Assembly (NCBI GenBank): GCA_035570055.1
Contig: DATMLM010000020.1
Span: 30,420 to 94,419 of the forward strand
Length of the DNA stretch: 64,000 nt
Direction: 5' to 3'
From: DASRDS01 sp035570055
GTDB lineage: Bacteria > Gemmatimonadota > Gemmatimonadetes > Gemmatimonadales > Gemmatimonadaceae
The position numbers and the translations under genes are program-made. Below the pieces are notes generated by a model, which was given only the letters and a program-made list of their open reading frames with translations, had not been told where the DNA came from and did no database searches. Below, piece by piece: positions 16,961-25,404 of this stretch. Each line of letters starts with the position of its first letter. Position 1 is the first letter of the stretch.

Positions 16961-17547
16961 CGCGATGCGTCCTGCGGCGTCCATGCTGGACGTCGGTCCC
17001 GGAACCGTACGGGCGCACTACGCCCCTATTCCCGCCGGATTCCTTCGTCCTTCGCAGGGGCCGACGACGCGACCGAGCGCCAGCTAGTCCCCGCGCAGTC
17101 GCCACGGCGCGGAACTACGCTGTCGCTAGCATGGAGGAACTGCAGCAAGTATCGAAACAAATCGAGCCGGGATGTGCGCGACCTATCCACGATCAAGGCA
17201 CCCATGCCGAAGCGAAGCTCGCCGCACACGCACAATGGCTTGAGTCGCGGCTCGGACGGCTGCACGAGCTCCGAGCGCAACTGGCAGCGGAGGCAATGCT
17301 CCGTCAGCACCCAAGGCCATCGAACGCCAGATCAGACCACGGAGCTCATCGTACCGGTGCCTCAACAATCGGTCGCGCAATGACACTGCTAGCGGTGCCG
17401 TTACAGCAAAGCATTCGCGACATCACAATGGATAGCGAGCTGAGTCTCCGCTAGCTGCGCGTTGAGAACGCGATGCGGCCTATCCGTACACGTTCTCCCA
17501 AGCGCAGCCAGCATCGAACGCAGGATAGTCCGCGGCTAGTGTCCGGC
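16961..17547. other. Gene-poor gap, possibly decayed sequence
   Basis: Nearly 590 bp with no gene I can support, in striking contrast with the overlapping genes elsewhere. One plus-strand frame from the ATG at 17131 to 17454 (107 codons) begins MEELQQVSKQIEPG and includes a helical stretch (EAKLAAHAQWLESRLGRLHE). It has no ribosome site, no recognisable domain and a composition like its shadow frames, so I regard it as a remnant or chance reading frame. Confidence 0.35.
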
Positions 17548-18063
17548 CTACCGGCCTTGTGCTTGCTGGACCAACCTGCGCAAGTAGGCCGCTGTCTCAG
17601 TTCCACCACTTACGAGGCGGCCGTCAACAGGTATAAACATTACTGCATCGGATCCACCAGCCAGCGTTCGAAATCGTATTCGAATACGCCTCGGCCTATC
17701 GTACGGGTGTGTCAACTCAACCAGCGATATTGACGCTAATGGGATCGTTATGGCCTTGCTGCGCGTCGAGACCTCCAGCGCGTCCCCATGCAGCCACACC
17801 CTCTTGAATTTGCTACCATGCACGATGACACTGATCAGCATTGTAAGCCACAACACGCTCATCACGATCGGCATGGTAGGTGGCACTTTCTTCACAGAGA
17901 CATACACTACACCCAGGACGACGAATACGAAGCAGACCACACCAATCACCGTGGGGTATACGACTTGGTAGAGCAGTGTGAACCAATGCGAGTAAAGCGG
18001 CGTACGCGCACTCGTCGCGTGCAATAAAGTAGTGTCGCTCGCGGCAGGTGTGCCGTTTGTCAT
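17548..18063 (-). CDS. Two-helix membrane protein with PH-like cytoplasmic tail, unknown function
   Basis: 171 residues from the ATG at 18063; an in-frame GTG at 18123 would add 20. Two adjacent membrane spans (VVYPTVIGVVCFVFVVLGVV and PIVMSVLWLTMLISVIVHG) are followed by a beta-rich tail (FKRVWLHGDALEVSTRSKAI, then IPLASISLVELTHPYDRPRR). The tail has the strand order of bacterial PH-like domains. Codon use is less GC-rich than in neighbouring operons. It lies 137 bp downstream of, and in the same direction as, the RHS tip, so it could be an immunity gene for it; there is no sequence evidence for that beyond position. Confidence 0.55.
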   Translation of the reverse strand: MTNGTPAASDTTLLHATSARTPLYSHWFTLLYQVVYPTVIGVVCFVFVVLGVVYVSVKKVPPTMPIVMSVLWLTMLISVIVHGSKFKRVWLHGDALEVSTRSKAITIPLASISLVELTHPYDRPRRIRIRFRTLAGGSDAVMFIPVDGRLVSGGTETAAYLRRLVQQAQGR

Positions 18064-18200
18064 AACAGTGTAGATGTTGCCGAATGCATGTCGCTGTTGA
18101 GAATAGAATCTGGATCGAGACACATGGAACAGCCCCAGCTCGCTTGAAGTAACTGCGTGCGAACAACGGCATCGGCGCTACGTGCTACGAATCAGTGGTT

Positions 18201-18950
18201 TCACTGAGGGCAACCATAGGGGACCATTCCAAAATGGGGTAATGGACGGCAGCTCGGTGGGCCTAGAACCCCGGCAGGCAAAGTTACACCTACCAACGTC
18301 CCCAAACTGCCCCCGTTCCCAAAGTAAAATCCATTTGGGTAAAATCCGCTCGTAAATCCGGCTGCGCTTGCACCGACACTCCAGTCGGACGGTGTGCCCC
18401 ATGTGAAATTAGTCACATTGCTACCGCCGACGATACTGCAACACGTGATTGTCGACGAAGTTGTCATACCGTTTGGGCCGAAGTTGGTGCAAGTCTGATC
18501 GGCCGTCACGCTACCGCACACGGACTGGGAAACCTGGAAAGGCCCGTACATCGCAAAGAAAGCATCCAGGGCCTGCTGAATGTACCAGGCGAGATCTGGT
18601 TTCGTCGTGCTGTTTCCGCAAGTCCCTTGAGCGGTAGTATTCCCTGAAACTGGGCAGTTGGGAGCGGAACTCGACGTATCTGCGGGCCCAGTGTCGCCAC
18701 CGCCAGGGCTGCACTCAGTGTAGTCACCGTCATCGTCCCCACCATCGCACGCATCCATCCCGCTCGGATCCGACCCATTGATCGGATCCCCGCCGGCGAA
18801 CGCATACTGGTTGATCCCCGCCGTGAGCCCGAGCGGGTCGGCCGAGATGAACCGCCGCGTCACCGGATCGTACCACCGCGCCCGCATGTAGTAGAGCGAC
18901 GTCACCCCACCCTCGTACAGCAACCCCTTCCACCGGAGCTGCTCATCAGT
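18201..18950 (-). pseudogene. RHS-repeat core C-terminal fragment with variable tip
   Basis: The minus frame from 18950 reads DEQLRWKGLLYEGG, then SLYYMRARWYDPVTRRFIS and the closing ADPLGLTAGINQYAFAGGDP with DPSG. This is the conserved RHS-associated core that ends the shell of RHS/YD-repeat proteins. A 185-residue tip follows, rich in Gly, Ser, Thr and Cys, with no fold I recognise. Upstream the frame closes at a stop at 19008-19010 and no YD repeats are present, so the body of the gene is missing. This is a stranded tip, as seen when RHS genes recombine or are lost. Expression is doubtful. Confidence 0.75.
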
Positions 18951-19059
18951 TCCCCTGCCAAGGTTGAGGCGGCGGCGGAGGTGGTGTTGTTGACTGCGTC
19001 GCGACGTTCACAGACGTTGCGCCAGTGACCTTAAGGGCATTCTTTAGCGACTTCGACAT
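18946..19059 (-). CDS. Possible 37-residue proline-rich peptide
   Basis: A short frame starting MSKSLKNALKVTGATSVN and ending in six prolines and QPWQGN, with GGGAGAG 9 bases before the ATG as a ribosome site. Its stop overlaps the first codons of the RHS fragment in another frame. No family recognised. It could be a small peptide gene, or the 5' remnant of the RHS gene put out of frame. Confidence 0.3.
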   Translation of the reverse strand: MSKSLKNALKVTGATSVNVATQSTTPPPPPPQPWQGN

Positions 19060-19106
19060 AGGGTTCGACTCTCCCATGAGTTCAAGACCGACGCGCCGCT
19101 TGCGAT

Positions 19107-19132
19107 GGGAAGTACCCCAGGGGGTACCTCCC
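19107..19132. repeat. Near-perfect 26-bp inverted repeat
   Basis: Arms GGGAAGTACCCC and GGGGTACCTCCC, one mismatch in 12 pairs, separated by AG. It lies between the stop of the YCII gene and the short peptide frame, both on the minus strand. It may be a terminator stem for the long minus-strand series (no T-run follows) or an operator. Confidence 0.55.
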
Positions 19133-19176
19133 CACACTCGACCCAGAATCGATGCAGCGGCGCGTTCACGTGTTAC

Positions 19177-19935
19177 TCACACGAAACCGGTTTCTTCCGC
19201 CAACTCGCGCACATCCACCTCGACGGAGTCGGCTGGAGCGTAGCGGCACAATAGCTCGGCGAAGCGCGTCGCCCAGCTGACTGCATCATCACGCGTGGCG
19301 ACTGATGCGATGCAGTAGCCGGCGATCAGCTCCTTGGATTCGGCGAATGGGCCGTCAATTACCCGGTGCTTGCCGTCCGACACTGTGAGGCGCACGGCGA
19401 CCGCGCTCGGCAGCAGGCGCTCGGCGACGAGGAGCACGCCCGCCTTTGTCATCTCGCTGAGGAGTTGGCGCATGCGGACTTGGATGTCGGGCGCCGGCGC
19501 GATATTGGCCTCGGATTGGGCGTCGGCCTTGCGAATGATTAGATACCGTGACGGTGCGCCGCTCGGCTTTGGCGCGAGACCGAGATCCCATGGCTCTTTC
19601 ACTCGCCCGATGTAGAGGTCCACGTCACCGAGGACCTTCGCGATGCGGGCGGCCCAGTCGATCGCCTCGTTGAGCGATCGCACGCGCACCATCGCGAAGC
19701 TCGCGACGAGCTCATTTGAGCCGACGAACGGGCCGCGCGTCACGGTGCGCCTGCCCTTTGATACGTGGAGCCGAACGCCCTCGGCGGTCGGTGCTAGACC
19801 CTCGCCGGCCAGGAATGCACCGGCAGCCATCATCTCGCCTACGAAGTCACCCATCCGGGCCATGAGCTCGTGGCTGGGCACGACGCCTGCCTCGACCTGG
19901 GCGTCGGCCTTATGCATCATCATGAAGCGCTTCAT
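19177..19935 (-). CDS. Tandem YCII/DGPF-domain protein
   Basis: 252 residues built of two YCII-like domains in tandem. The first (residues 1-115) begins MKRFMMMHKADAQVEAG and has RTVTRGPFVGSNELVASF. The second (about 130-235) begins SRYLIIRKADAQSEA and has HRVIDGPFAESKELIAGY, the DGPF motif itself. Single-domain YCII proteins usually accompany ECF sigma factors in Actinobacteria and Gemmatimonadota; their chemistry is unknown. The ATG overlaps the DoxX gene stop by 4 bp. No sigma factor is next to it here. Confidence 0.8.
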   Translation of the reverse strand: MKRFMMMHKADAQVEAGVVPSHELMARMGDFVGEMMAAGAFLAGEGLAPTAEGVRLHVSKGRRTVTRGPFVGSNELVASFAMVRVRSLNEAIDWAARIAKVLGDVDLYIGRVKEPWDLGLAPKPSGAPSRYLIIRKADAQSEANIAPAPDIQVRMRQLLSEMTKAGVLLVAERLLPSAVAVRLTVSDGKHRVIDGPFAESKELIAGYCIASVATRDDAVSWATRFAELLCRYAPADSVEVDVRELAEETGFV

Positions 19936-20297
19936 GGACGGCCGACCCAGATCGTGCGAACGCGAGCGTCGCGCAAGAAAATGCCGCCCCAGATCAATGT
20001 GGCGATGATGAGTGGGAACATGGTGTCGAACGGCGCCGCGGATACGCGCACCTTCACGGCGATCGCGCCGCCGAGGTAGCCGGTGAGCAGGATCGCGCCG
20101 GCGATAGAGGTGCGCGGAATGGCGTAGAGCGCGACGAGCGCGAGCTCGAGGAGCCCGATGCCGAAGGCGGTGCTCGTGGGGAAGCCGAGGGTTGCGAATG
20201 CTTGTGAGACAGGTGCGGGCATCAGTAGATGGCCGATGCCGTCGAACAACATGAACGCGATCGCGAGAGTGCTGAGTATCCTTCCGGTCCAAGTCAT
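19932..20297 (-). CDS. DoxX-like membrane protein
   Basis: 121 residues with four membrane helices: GRILSTLAIAFMLFDGIGHL, ATLGFPTSTAFGIGLLELAL, AGAILLTGYLGGAIAVKVRV and MFPLIIATLIWGGIFLRDAR. The layout matches small DoxX-like proteins. AGGAGG six bases before the ATG at 20297 fixes the start and excludes the longer frame. It is coupled to the tandem YCII gene, a pairing seen in other high-GC bacteria. Function in redox or detoxification is suggested for the family but not shown. Confidence 0.8.
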   Translation of the reverse strand: MTWTGRILSTLAIAFMLFDGIGHLLMPAPVSQAFATLGFPTSTAFGIGLLELALVALYAIPRTSIAGAILLTGYLGGAIAVKVRVSAAPFDTMFPLIIATLIWGGIFLRDARVRTIWVGRP

Positions 20298-20349
20298 AGT
20301 TCCTCCTGTTGCCCTAACGACGGACGGAGGCGGATCGGATCGACAAATG

Positions 20350-22809
20350 TCAGACGGCGCGAGCGAAGTGGCCGCGTGTGAAGGAGTTACCGACTGCACG
20401 ACGAGGCGCGGTCGTGTCTGGGGCAGCACCCGCGGCGAGGGACGAGAGCGCCTTGGCGTAGCCCGCGATCAGCTCGGCGACTGGATCGTTTGGGACGTTG
20501 AATATGGCGTGGTATGAGCGAATGCCGGCTGACCAGAGCCGGGGGAGGAACTCGGACGCCTCGATTGGGCGAGAGTGTAGGAGGCGATTGCGGCAGGCGC
20601 TGTCCGTCGCCACGGCGAACGTGTAGCCCGTGGGGTCAGTCAGGGATACTTCTGGGTGTTTTTGCACGCAGAGGTCGCGGCATGTTGTCGGCTCGCGATT
20701 GAATGCGGCCGAGAGGACGCAGTGCTCGATCGTCATGCCTTCAGGGCGGCCATAGATCACGGCGGCGAAGCCCGCGCCGGACCAAGGGGCGACGAGGGCG
20801 GCCATCTCGTCGGTTGTCAGCTCGATCGAGAGCACGATCCGCTTCGGGGTGTAGCCGAAGTACTCGGCCGCCGTGTGTTGGTTGAAGCAATTTGTGGCGT
20901 AGTCCAAGATCGCGCGATCGCCGAGCTCACGAGCCAGGCCGAGGTGGCCCGTCACCATCGGGAATCCGAGGGCTAGCCACTTGTCGAGTGTCTTGCGTTC
21001 CGGCGGGCGAATGATCGTCGGCGTGCGAATCGCGAACGGGACGCCCAGTTCCTCGGCGAGTGCGCGGATGCGCGCGGCCGGCGGCGGTGGGTTGCGCAAG
21101 AACGGATCAAACACGATCTCGGTTGCGCCAGCGGCGGCGGCGGCACGGGCGTCTTCGACGCGATAGACTGTGGCCGAGAGTACGTGGGCGCCCGGCGTCC
21201 GCGTCGCGTGCGTCTGAACAGCACCGACCGCCGCCGCGATTACGGCGGCGCGCTCGGCATGGACGGACTCGGCGCCCCAGGCGCGCGCGGTGGCCAGTTG
21301 CTCCGTCGCTTGCTGCCGCAGGTGATTCAGCTCGCTGACCGGCAGGAACAGGCCGGCGGAAAGACCCGCGAGGTCCAGAGCGCCGAGCGCGAATGGGGTT
21401 TCGCCGAGGCGGCCAAGTTGGGCGCGCAGTTGGGTTTCGTCGAGTGCGCGCCGGTCGGCGGGGCGAAGGGTGGCGTTACTGCGGACGGTGACTGTGTCGG
21501 AGGCCGCCGTGAAGATCGCCTTGAGCGGCGTCCCTGCCTGGCCGAAGAGGCGGACGTCGAGGCGCACCTTTGGCGCGGGCGGGATCGACGTGCGCGCGAC
21601 GCTTTGGCGGCCGCGCTCCAACAGCGACGCTTGCGCGGTGCGATAGGCGATCCAGCCGACAGGGACACGTTTGCGGGTCGCGATTCCCACGCGGCCCGAG
21701 CCGATCGTGCGGACGCCATCGACGGCGAAACCTAGGGACTCGCCTGATGCGCCCGGCGGGGGGCCGAACGCGAGGCCATCGCCTGGCGCGATCGGGCCGA
21801 CGGCGGCGGCGAGCGCGATCACGAGCTCAGTCGCGCTTGCGGAGACGACGGTGCCGAGGACGACACCGCGGTGATCGGGGTGCGTGCGGGTCACGTAATC
21901 GCGGCCGGCACGGTCGCCCTCGCCGAGCATCCCCGGTGTGAATCCGCGACTGAAGATCTGGACCAGCGGTTGCGTGTCGCCCGCGTGCACCGGGGCCGTG
22001 TCGCCGCGGGCTAGGCGGTCGAGGAATGTGCGATAGGCCGACGTCACCGCGGCGACGTATTCGGGGCGTTTCTTGCGGCCCTCGACCTTCAGGCAAATGA
22101 TCCCCGCGCGAGCGACATCGGCTAACGACTCGGGCGCGGCGAGATCGCGGGCCGAGATCAGGTAGCCGGTGTCCAGTGTCTCGCCGGTCAGGGCATCGTT
22201 GAGGACGTAATCCTTGCGGCACGATTGGGCGCAGGAACCACGGTTGGCGCTGCGCTCCGAGATCATGCCGGACATGAAGCACTGGCCCGAATACGAAATG
22301 CAGAGGGCGCCGTGGATGAATGTCTCGAGGCCGAGCTCTGGGACGGCGCAATGGATCGCCTGCACATCGGCCAGCGTGTTCTCGCGCGCCAGTACGACGC
22401 GATGAACGCCTAGGTCGCGCAAAACGGCTGCACCCGCCGGGTCATGAACCGTCATCTGCGTTGAGCCGTGGATCTCAAGTGACGGATAGACTGCGCGGAT
22501 TAGGCGAATCAGGCCTACATCTTGGACTATGACCGCGTCGATTCCACGGTCCACCGCTTCACCCAGCAGCGTCAGTGCGTCGACAAGCTCGGCTGGCTTC
22601 GTGAGTACGTTGAGTGTCAGGTAGATGCGAGCATTACGCGCGTGGGCCAGGCGACAGGCGTCGGCAAGCTCGTCGAGGGTGAGCTGCGCGCCCTCGTCGC
22701 GAGCGTTGAAGCGTTCCGCGCCGAGGTAGACCGCGTTCGCACCATTGGCGACGGCCGCGCGAACCGCATCCAGCGAGCCGGCCGGTGCGAGGAGCTCAGG
22801 GAGCTTCAT
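20350..22809 (-). CDS. Peptidase U32 family protein, long double-module form
   Basis: 819 residues. The N-terminal U32 module begins MKLPELLAPAGSLDAVRAAV, then ANAVYLGAERFNAR. It carries the conserved cysteines in GALCISYSGQCFMSG and NRGSCAQSCRKDY. A middle DUF3656-like beta-region (370-500) and a second U32-like module (IVLSIELTTDEMAAL, YGRPEGMTIEHCV, then CRDLCVQKH) follow. The length and layout match RlhA-type proteins, which act with a prephenate-linked pathway in 23S rRNA hydroxylation at C2501. Whether it hydroxylates RNA or processes peptides here is not shown. Confidence 0.85.
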   Translation of the reverse strand: MKLPELLAPAGSLDAVRAAVANGANAVYLGAERFNARDEGAQLTLDELADACRLAHARNARIYLTLNVLTKPAELVDALTLLGEAVDRGIDAVIVQDVGLIRLIRAVYPSLEIHGSTQMTVHDPAGAAVLRDLGVHRVVLARENTLADVQAIHCAVPELGLETFIHGALCISYSGQCFMSGMISERSANRGSCAQSCRKDYVLNDALTGETLDTGYLISARDLAAPESLADVARAGIICLKVEGRKKRPEYVAAVTSAYRTFLDRLARGDTAPVHAGDTQPLVQIFSRGFTPGMLGEGDRAGRDYVTRTHPDHRGVVLGTVVSASATELVIALAAAVGPIAPGDGLAFGPPPGASGESLGFAVDGVRTIGSGRVGIATRKRVPVGWIAYRTAQASLLERGRQSVARTSIPPAPKVRLDVRLFGQAGTPLKAIFTAASDTVTVRSNATLRPADRRALDETQLRAQLGRLGETPFALGALDLAGLSAGLFLPVSELNHLRQQATEQLATARAWGAESVHAERAAVIAAAVGAVQTHATRTPGAHVLSATVYRVEDARAAAAAGATEIVFDPFLRNPPPPAARIRALAEELGVPFAIRTPTIIRPPERKTLDKWLALGFPMVTGHLGLARELGDRAILDYATNCFNQHTAAEYFGYTPKRIVLSIELTTDEMAALVAPWSGAGFAAVIYGRPEGMTIEHCVLSAAFNREPTTCRDLCVQKHPEVSLTDPTGYTFAVATDSACRNRLLHSRPIEASEFLPRLWSAGIRSYHAIFNVPNDPVAELIAGYAKALSSLAAGAAPDTTAPRRAVGNSFTRGHFARAV

Positions 22810-22821
22810 GACGACCGAAAG

Positions 22822-22983
22822 CTAACGCGGCCGTCTCGGTCCGAGGAATCGAAGGGCCAAGGCCAGGACGAGGCAGGCGATGCCGACCCAGCGCGCGGGT
22901 TCGTTCTGGGTTTTGGCGCCCCACATGAACACAACGATCCCGGCGATCGCGATCGTGACCCGCCAGGTCGCGAGTGGCGTCAC
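22822..22983 (-). CDS. Small two-helix membrane protein
   Basis: A 53-residue frame from GTG, overlapping the stop of the enoyl-CoA hydratase gene by GTGA, ending 12 bp before the U32 gene. It has two hydrophobic helices (WRVTIAIAGIVVFMWGAK and VGIACLVLALALRFLG) and a basic tail (PRRPR). No family recognised. The GTGA overlap, identical to those around it, and the full use of the otherwise empty gap are the evidence that it is a gene. Confidence 0.6.
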   Translation of the reverse strand: MTPLATWRVTIAIAGIVVFMWGAKTQNEPARWVGIACLVLALALRFLGPRRPR

Positions 22984-23747
22984 GGCCGTCGTGTCATAAA
23001 CGCGCGAATGCCAGCCCTGAACTCCTCGGTCGAGCGCGCCGCGGCGTTGGCTTGCACACCCAGCTGCAATCCATCATCGAACGTGAGATCGTCGAGCGCG
23101 TAGAGCAGATGCTTGGTGATGCGCATGGGGCCGGTGGGCGACGACGCGATGCGGTCGAGCGTCGTGCGAATCCCTTCCTCCCACGAGGCGCTCGGGATAA
23201 CACGGCTCACGAGGCCCAACGCCAGCGCCTCGGCCGGCATCAGCGTGCGACCGGTGAGCACCAGCTCGGCCGCGATCTTTTCGCCGACGGCGAGGCGCAG
23301 CATCGGAAGCGTCATCGCCGGGACGAATCCAATGCGGACCTCCGGATACCCGATACGCGCGTCCTCGCGAGCGAGGATGATGTCGGCCGCGGTCGCGAGG
23401 CCGGCGCCGGCCGCGAGCGCGTGTCCTTGTACGGCCGCAATGACGGGCTGCGGCAAGTCGCGCAGCGCGATGAATACGCGTACGAGCGACTCGGCGTCGG
23501 CGACGTGCGCCTCCGGGCCCAGGTCGATCATGGCGCCGAGCGCAGCGAGGTCGGCGCCGGCGCAGAAGTCGGCGCCGTCGGCGTTGAGGAGGACGACGCG
23601 GACGGTCTGGTCGGACTTGAACTCCGCCAGACCCGCGACGAGCGCATCGGCCATCGCGCGGTCGAGCGCGTTCTTCTTTTCCGGACGGGCCAGCGTCAGT
23701 ACGCCGATCGTCCCGTCATTCCGTCGCTCCACACGGACATGTATCAT
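22980..23747 (-). CDS. Enoyl-CoA hydratase/isomerase family protein (LiuC-like)
   Basis: 255 residues of crotonase fold. The first oxyanion-hole region is VLTLARPEKKNALDRAM, the second GADFCAGADLAAL. The helix GHALAAGAGLATAADIILA has Gly where crotonase has its first catalytic Glu; the second Glu is kept in GYPEVRIGF. That pattern occurs in methylglutaconyl-CoA hydratase-like members and in isomerases. It lies in a block with AtuA proteins and a carboxyltransferase, so a role in leucine- or isoprenoid-type acyl-CoA breakdown is likely. ATGA overlap with the upstream gene. Confidence 0.85.
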   Translation of the reverse strand: MIHVRVERRNDGTIGVLTLARPEKKNALDRAMADALVAGLAEFKSDQTVRVVLLNADGADFCAGADLAALGAMIDLGPEAHVADAESLVRVFIALRDLPQPVIAAVQGHALAAGAGLATAADIILAREDARIGYPEVRIGFVPAMTLPMLRLAVGEKIAAELVLTGRTLMPAEALALGLVSRVIPSASWEEGIRTTLDRIASSPTGPMRITKHLLYALDDLTFDDGLQLGVQANAAARSTEEFRAGIRAFMTRRP

Positions 23748-24073
23748 GGGACCTCCGCATCCGGGATATCGAGGACCAGGCGGAGCAACGCTGTCGAGAA
23801 GACTTTACCCTGCGCGTCGGTCTTGAGCGACAAAGTGCCGCCACCGTCGAGTGCGCCGTGCAACAAGAAATTAAGCGCGCCGAGGTTCGGCAGTTCGTAA
23901 CGATCGACGCCGCCGGTGATCACTCCCGCGAAATGCTGGGCGACGCGGTCGCGCGTCAGGTACTTCGCCAGCACCGGGTACCACTTCGGATCGAGGGCGA
24001 TCACGCCGACGTTGGCGGTGTCGCCCTTGTCGCCCGAGCGGGCGTGCGCGATGTCGAGGAGAGGAATGCGCAT
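23744..24073 (-). CDS. AtuA C-terminal-domain protein (separate small subunit)
   Basis: 109 residues beginning MRIPLLDIAHARSGDKGDTA, then NVGVIALDPKWYPVLAKYLT. In many bacteria this domain forms the C-terminus of AtuA/DUF1446 proteins; here it is a separate gene starting at the last base of the AtuA stop. The motif ARSGDKGDTANVG is the strongest family mark. It probably binds the large AtuA subunit. The biochemical reaction of the AtuA group (acyclic terpene utilisation) is not established. Confidence 0.85.
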   Translation of the reverse strand: MRIPLLDIAHARSGDKGDTANVGVIALDPKWYPVLAKYLTRDRVAQHFAGVITGGVDRYELPNLGALNFLLHGALDGGGTLSLKTDAQGKVFSTALLRLVLDIPDAEVP

Positions 24074-25404
24074 CAGACGATCGTCACCGTGGTTTGGACG
24101 ACGCGCTTGTCGATCAGGGCTGGCCAGTAGGCGACGATCTCCTCGACCTTCGGGCGGCCCCCCGCGAAGCCCGTGACGCTTGGCGGGCCGTTCAGGACCA
24201 GTGGGGCGATCTGTCGGCTAAATCCCTCCACGGCCGCCTTGTTTTCGGCTCGTACTCCAACGCGCATCTGCACCTCGGGCGCGTCAGTCGGCGGCGTCAG
24301 CGGGCCGTGCGCGGCCGAGACGCCGACGAACTCCGTCAGAATCTTGTCGAATTTGAGTCCGAGGCGATCCAACCGCTCGCGCAGCACTCGGTCCGCCACA
24401 CGGGCTTTCTCGAGTGCATCGGGCCAGACATAGACCAACGTGCCTACGGCTTTGTATCCCGCGCGATAGGCTATGGAGACCTTCAACTTGTCGGTCGCCG
24501 GCGCGCCATGAATGCCCGACACGCGAACGCGATTCTCGCCATCTTGGGCGAGTCGGATCGTCGTGAAGTCAGCGACGACATCGGGCGTGATGTACGAGTG
24601 CGGGTCGCCCATCTCGTAGACCAGCTGCTCGGTCACCGTGTGGACCGATACGCGCCCGCCCGTGCCCGCATGCTTGGTCACGACGAATGTGCCATCCGGC
24701 GAGCCTTCGATGATTGGATAGCCCACGTCGGCCAGATTCGGGATCTCGCGCCACTCGTAGAGGCAGTTGCCACCGGAGCACTGGGCACCGCACTCGATGA
24801 TGTGGCCCGCGACAATTCCCGCCGCCAGCTTGTCGTAGTCGGTTGCGCCCCAGCCGAATTCGTGGCGGAGCGGCGCCATGGTCAACGCCGTGTCGGTCGA
24901 GCGGCCCGTAACGACTATCTGGGCGCCCTTCTGTAGCGCCTCGACGATCGGGGTAGACCCAATGTACGCGTTCGCCGAGAGCACCCGGTCGCGGACACTC
25001 GATAGCGGCGCGCCCGTGTCCATGTTGGCCAGCTGGTGACCTTGGGCAACCAACTCGTCGAGGCGGCCCAGCAGGTCATCGCCGGTGACCACGCCGATGC
25101 GCACATCCGGAGCGACTCCGCGAACGGCGTCCGCGCAGCCTCTCGGATTTACTCCGCCGGCATTGGCGACGATCTTGAGACCGCGCCCGACGAACGGCAG
25201 GACGCTCTGGACCGCGCCCACGAAATCGCGTGCATATCCGGCTTTCGGGTCACGCTCTTTCTGCTTCTGCAGAATCGACATCGTGACCTCGGCCAGATAA
25301 TCGAGCATCAGGTAGTCGATCGGACCACCTTCGACCAGCCGGCGCGGCGCGTCGGGGTCGTCGCCCCAGAATCCCTGACCGCCTCCTACGCGTACGACTT
25401 TCAT
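24073..25404 (-). CDS. AtuA/DUF1446 family acyl-CoA catabolism protein
   Basis: 443 residues. It starts MKVVRVGGGQGFWGDDPDAP and continues with DYLMLDYLAEVTMSILQKQ, KIVANAGGVNPRGCADAV, VTGRSTDTALTMAPLRHEFG and HIIECGAQCSGGNCLYEW, the conserved blocks of DUF1446/AtuA proteins. In Pseudomonas, atuA is needed for growth on citronellol and relatives. It is followed by its small subunit and preceded by a carboxyltransferase, as in atu/liu clusters. No signal peptide; cytoplasmic. ATGA overlap with the carboxyltransferase. Confidence 0.88.
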   Translation of the reverse strand: MKVVRVGGGQGFWGDDPDAPRRLVEGGPIDYLMLDYLAEVTMSILQKQKERDPKAGYARDFVGAVQSVLPFVGRGLKIVANAGGVNPRGCADAVRGVAPDVRIGVVTGDDLLGRLDELVAQGHQLANMDTGAPLSSVRDRVLSANAYIGSTPIVEALQKGAQIVVTGRSTDTALTMAPLRHEFGWGATDYDKLAAGIVAGHIIECGAQCSGGNCLYEWREIPNLADVGYPIIEGSPDGTFVVTKHAGTGGRVSVHTVTEQLVYEMGDPHSYITPDVVADFTTIRLAQDGENRVRVSGIHGAPATDKLKVSIAYRAGYKAVGTLVYVWPDALEKARVADRVLRERLDRLGLKFDKILTEFVGVSAAHGPLTPPTDAPEVQMRVGVRAENKAAVEGFSRQIAPLVLNGPPSVTGFAGGRPKVEEIVAYWPALIDKRVVQTTVTIV

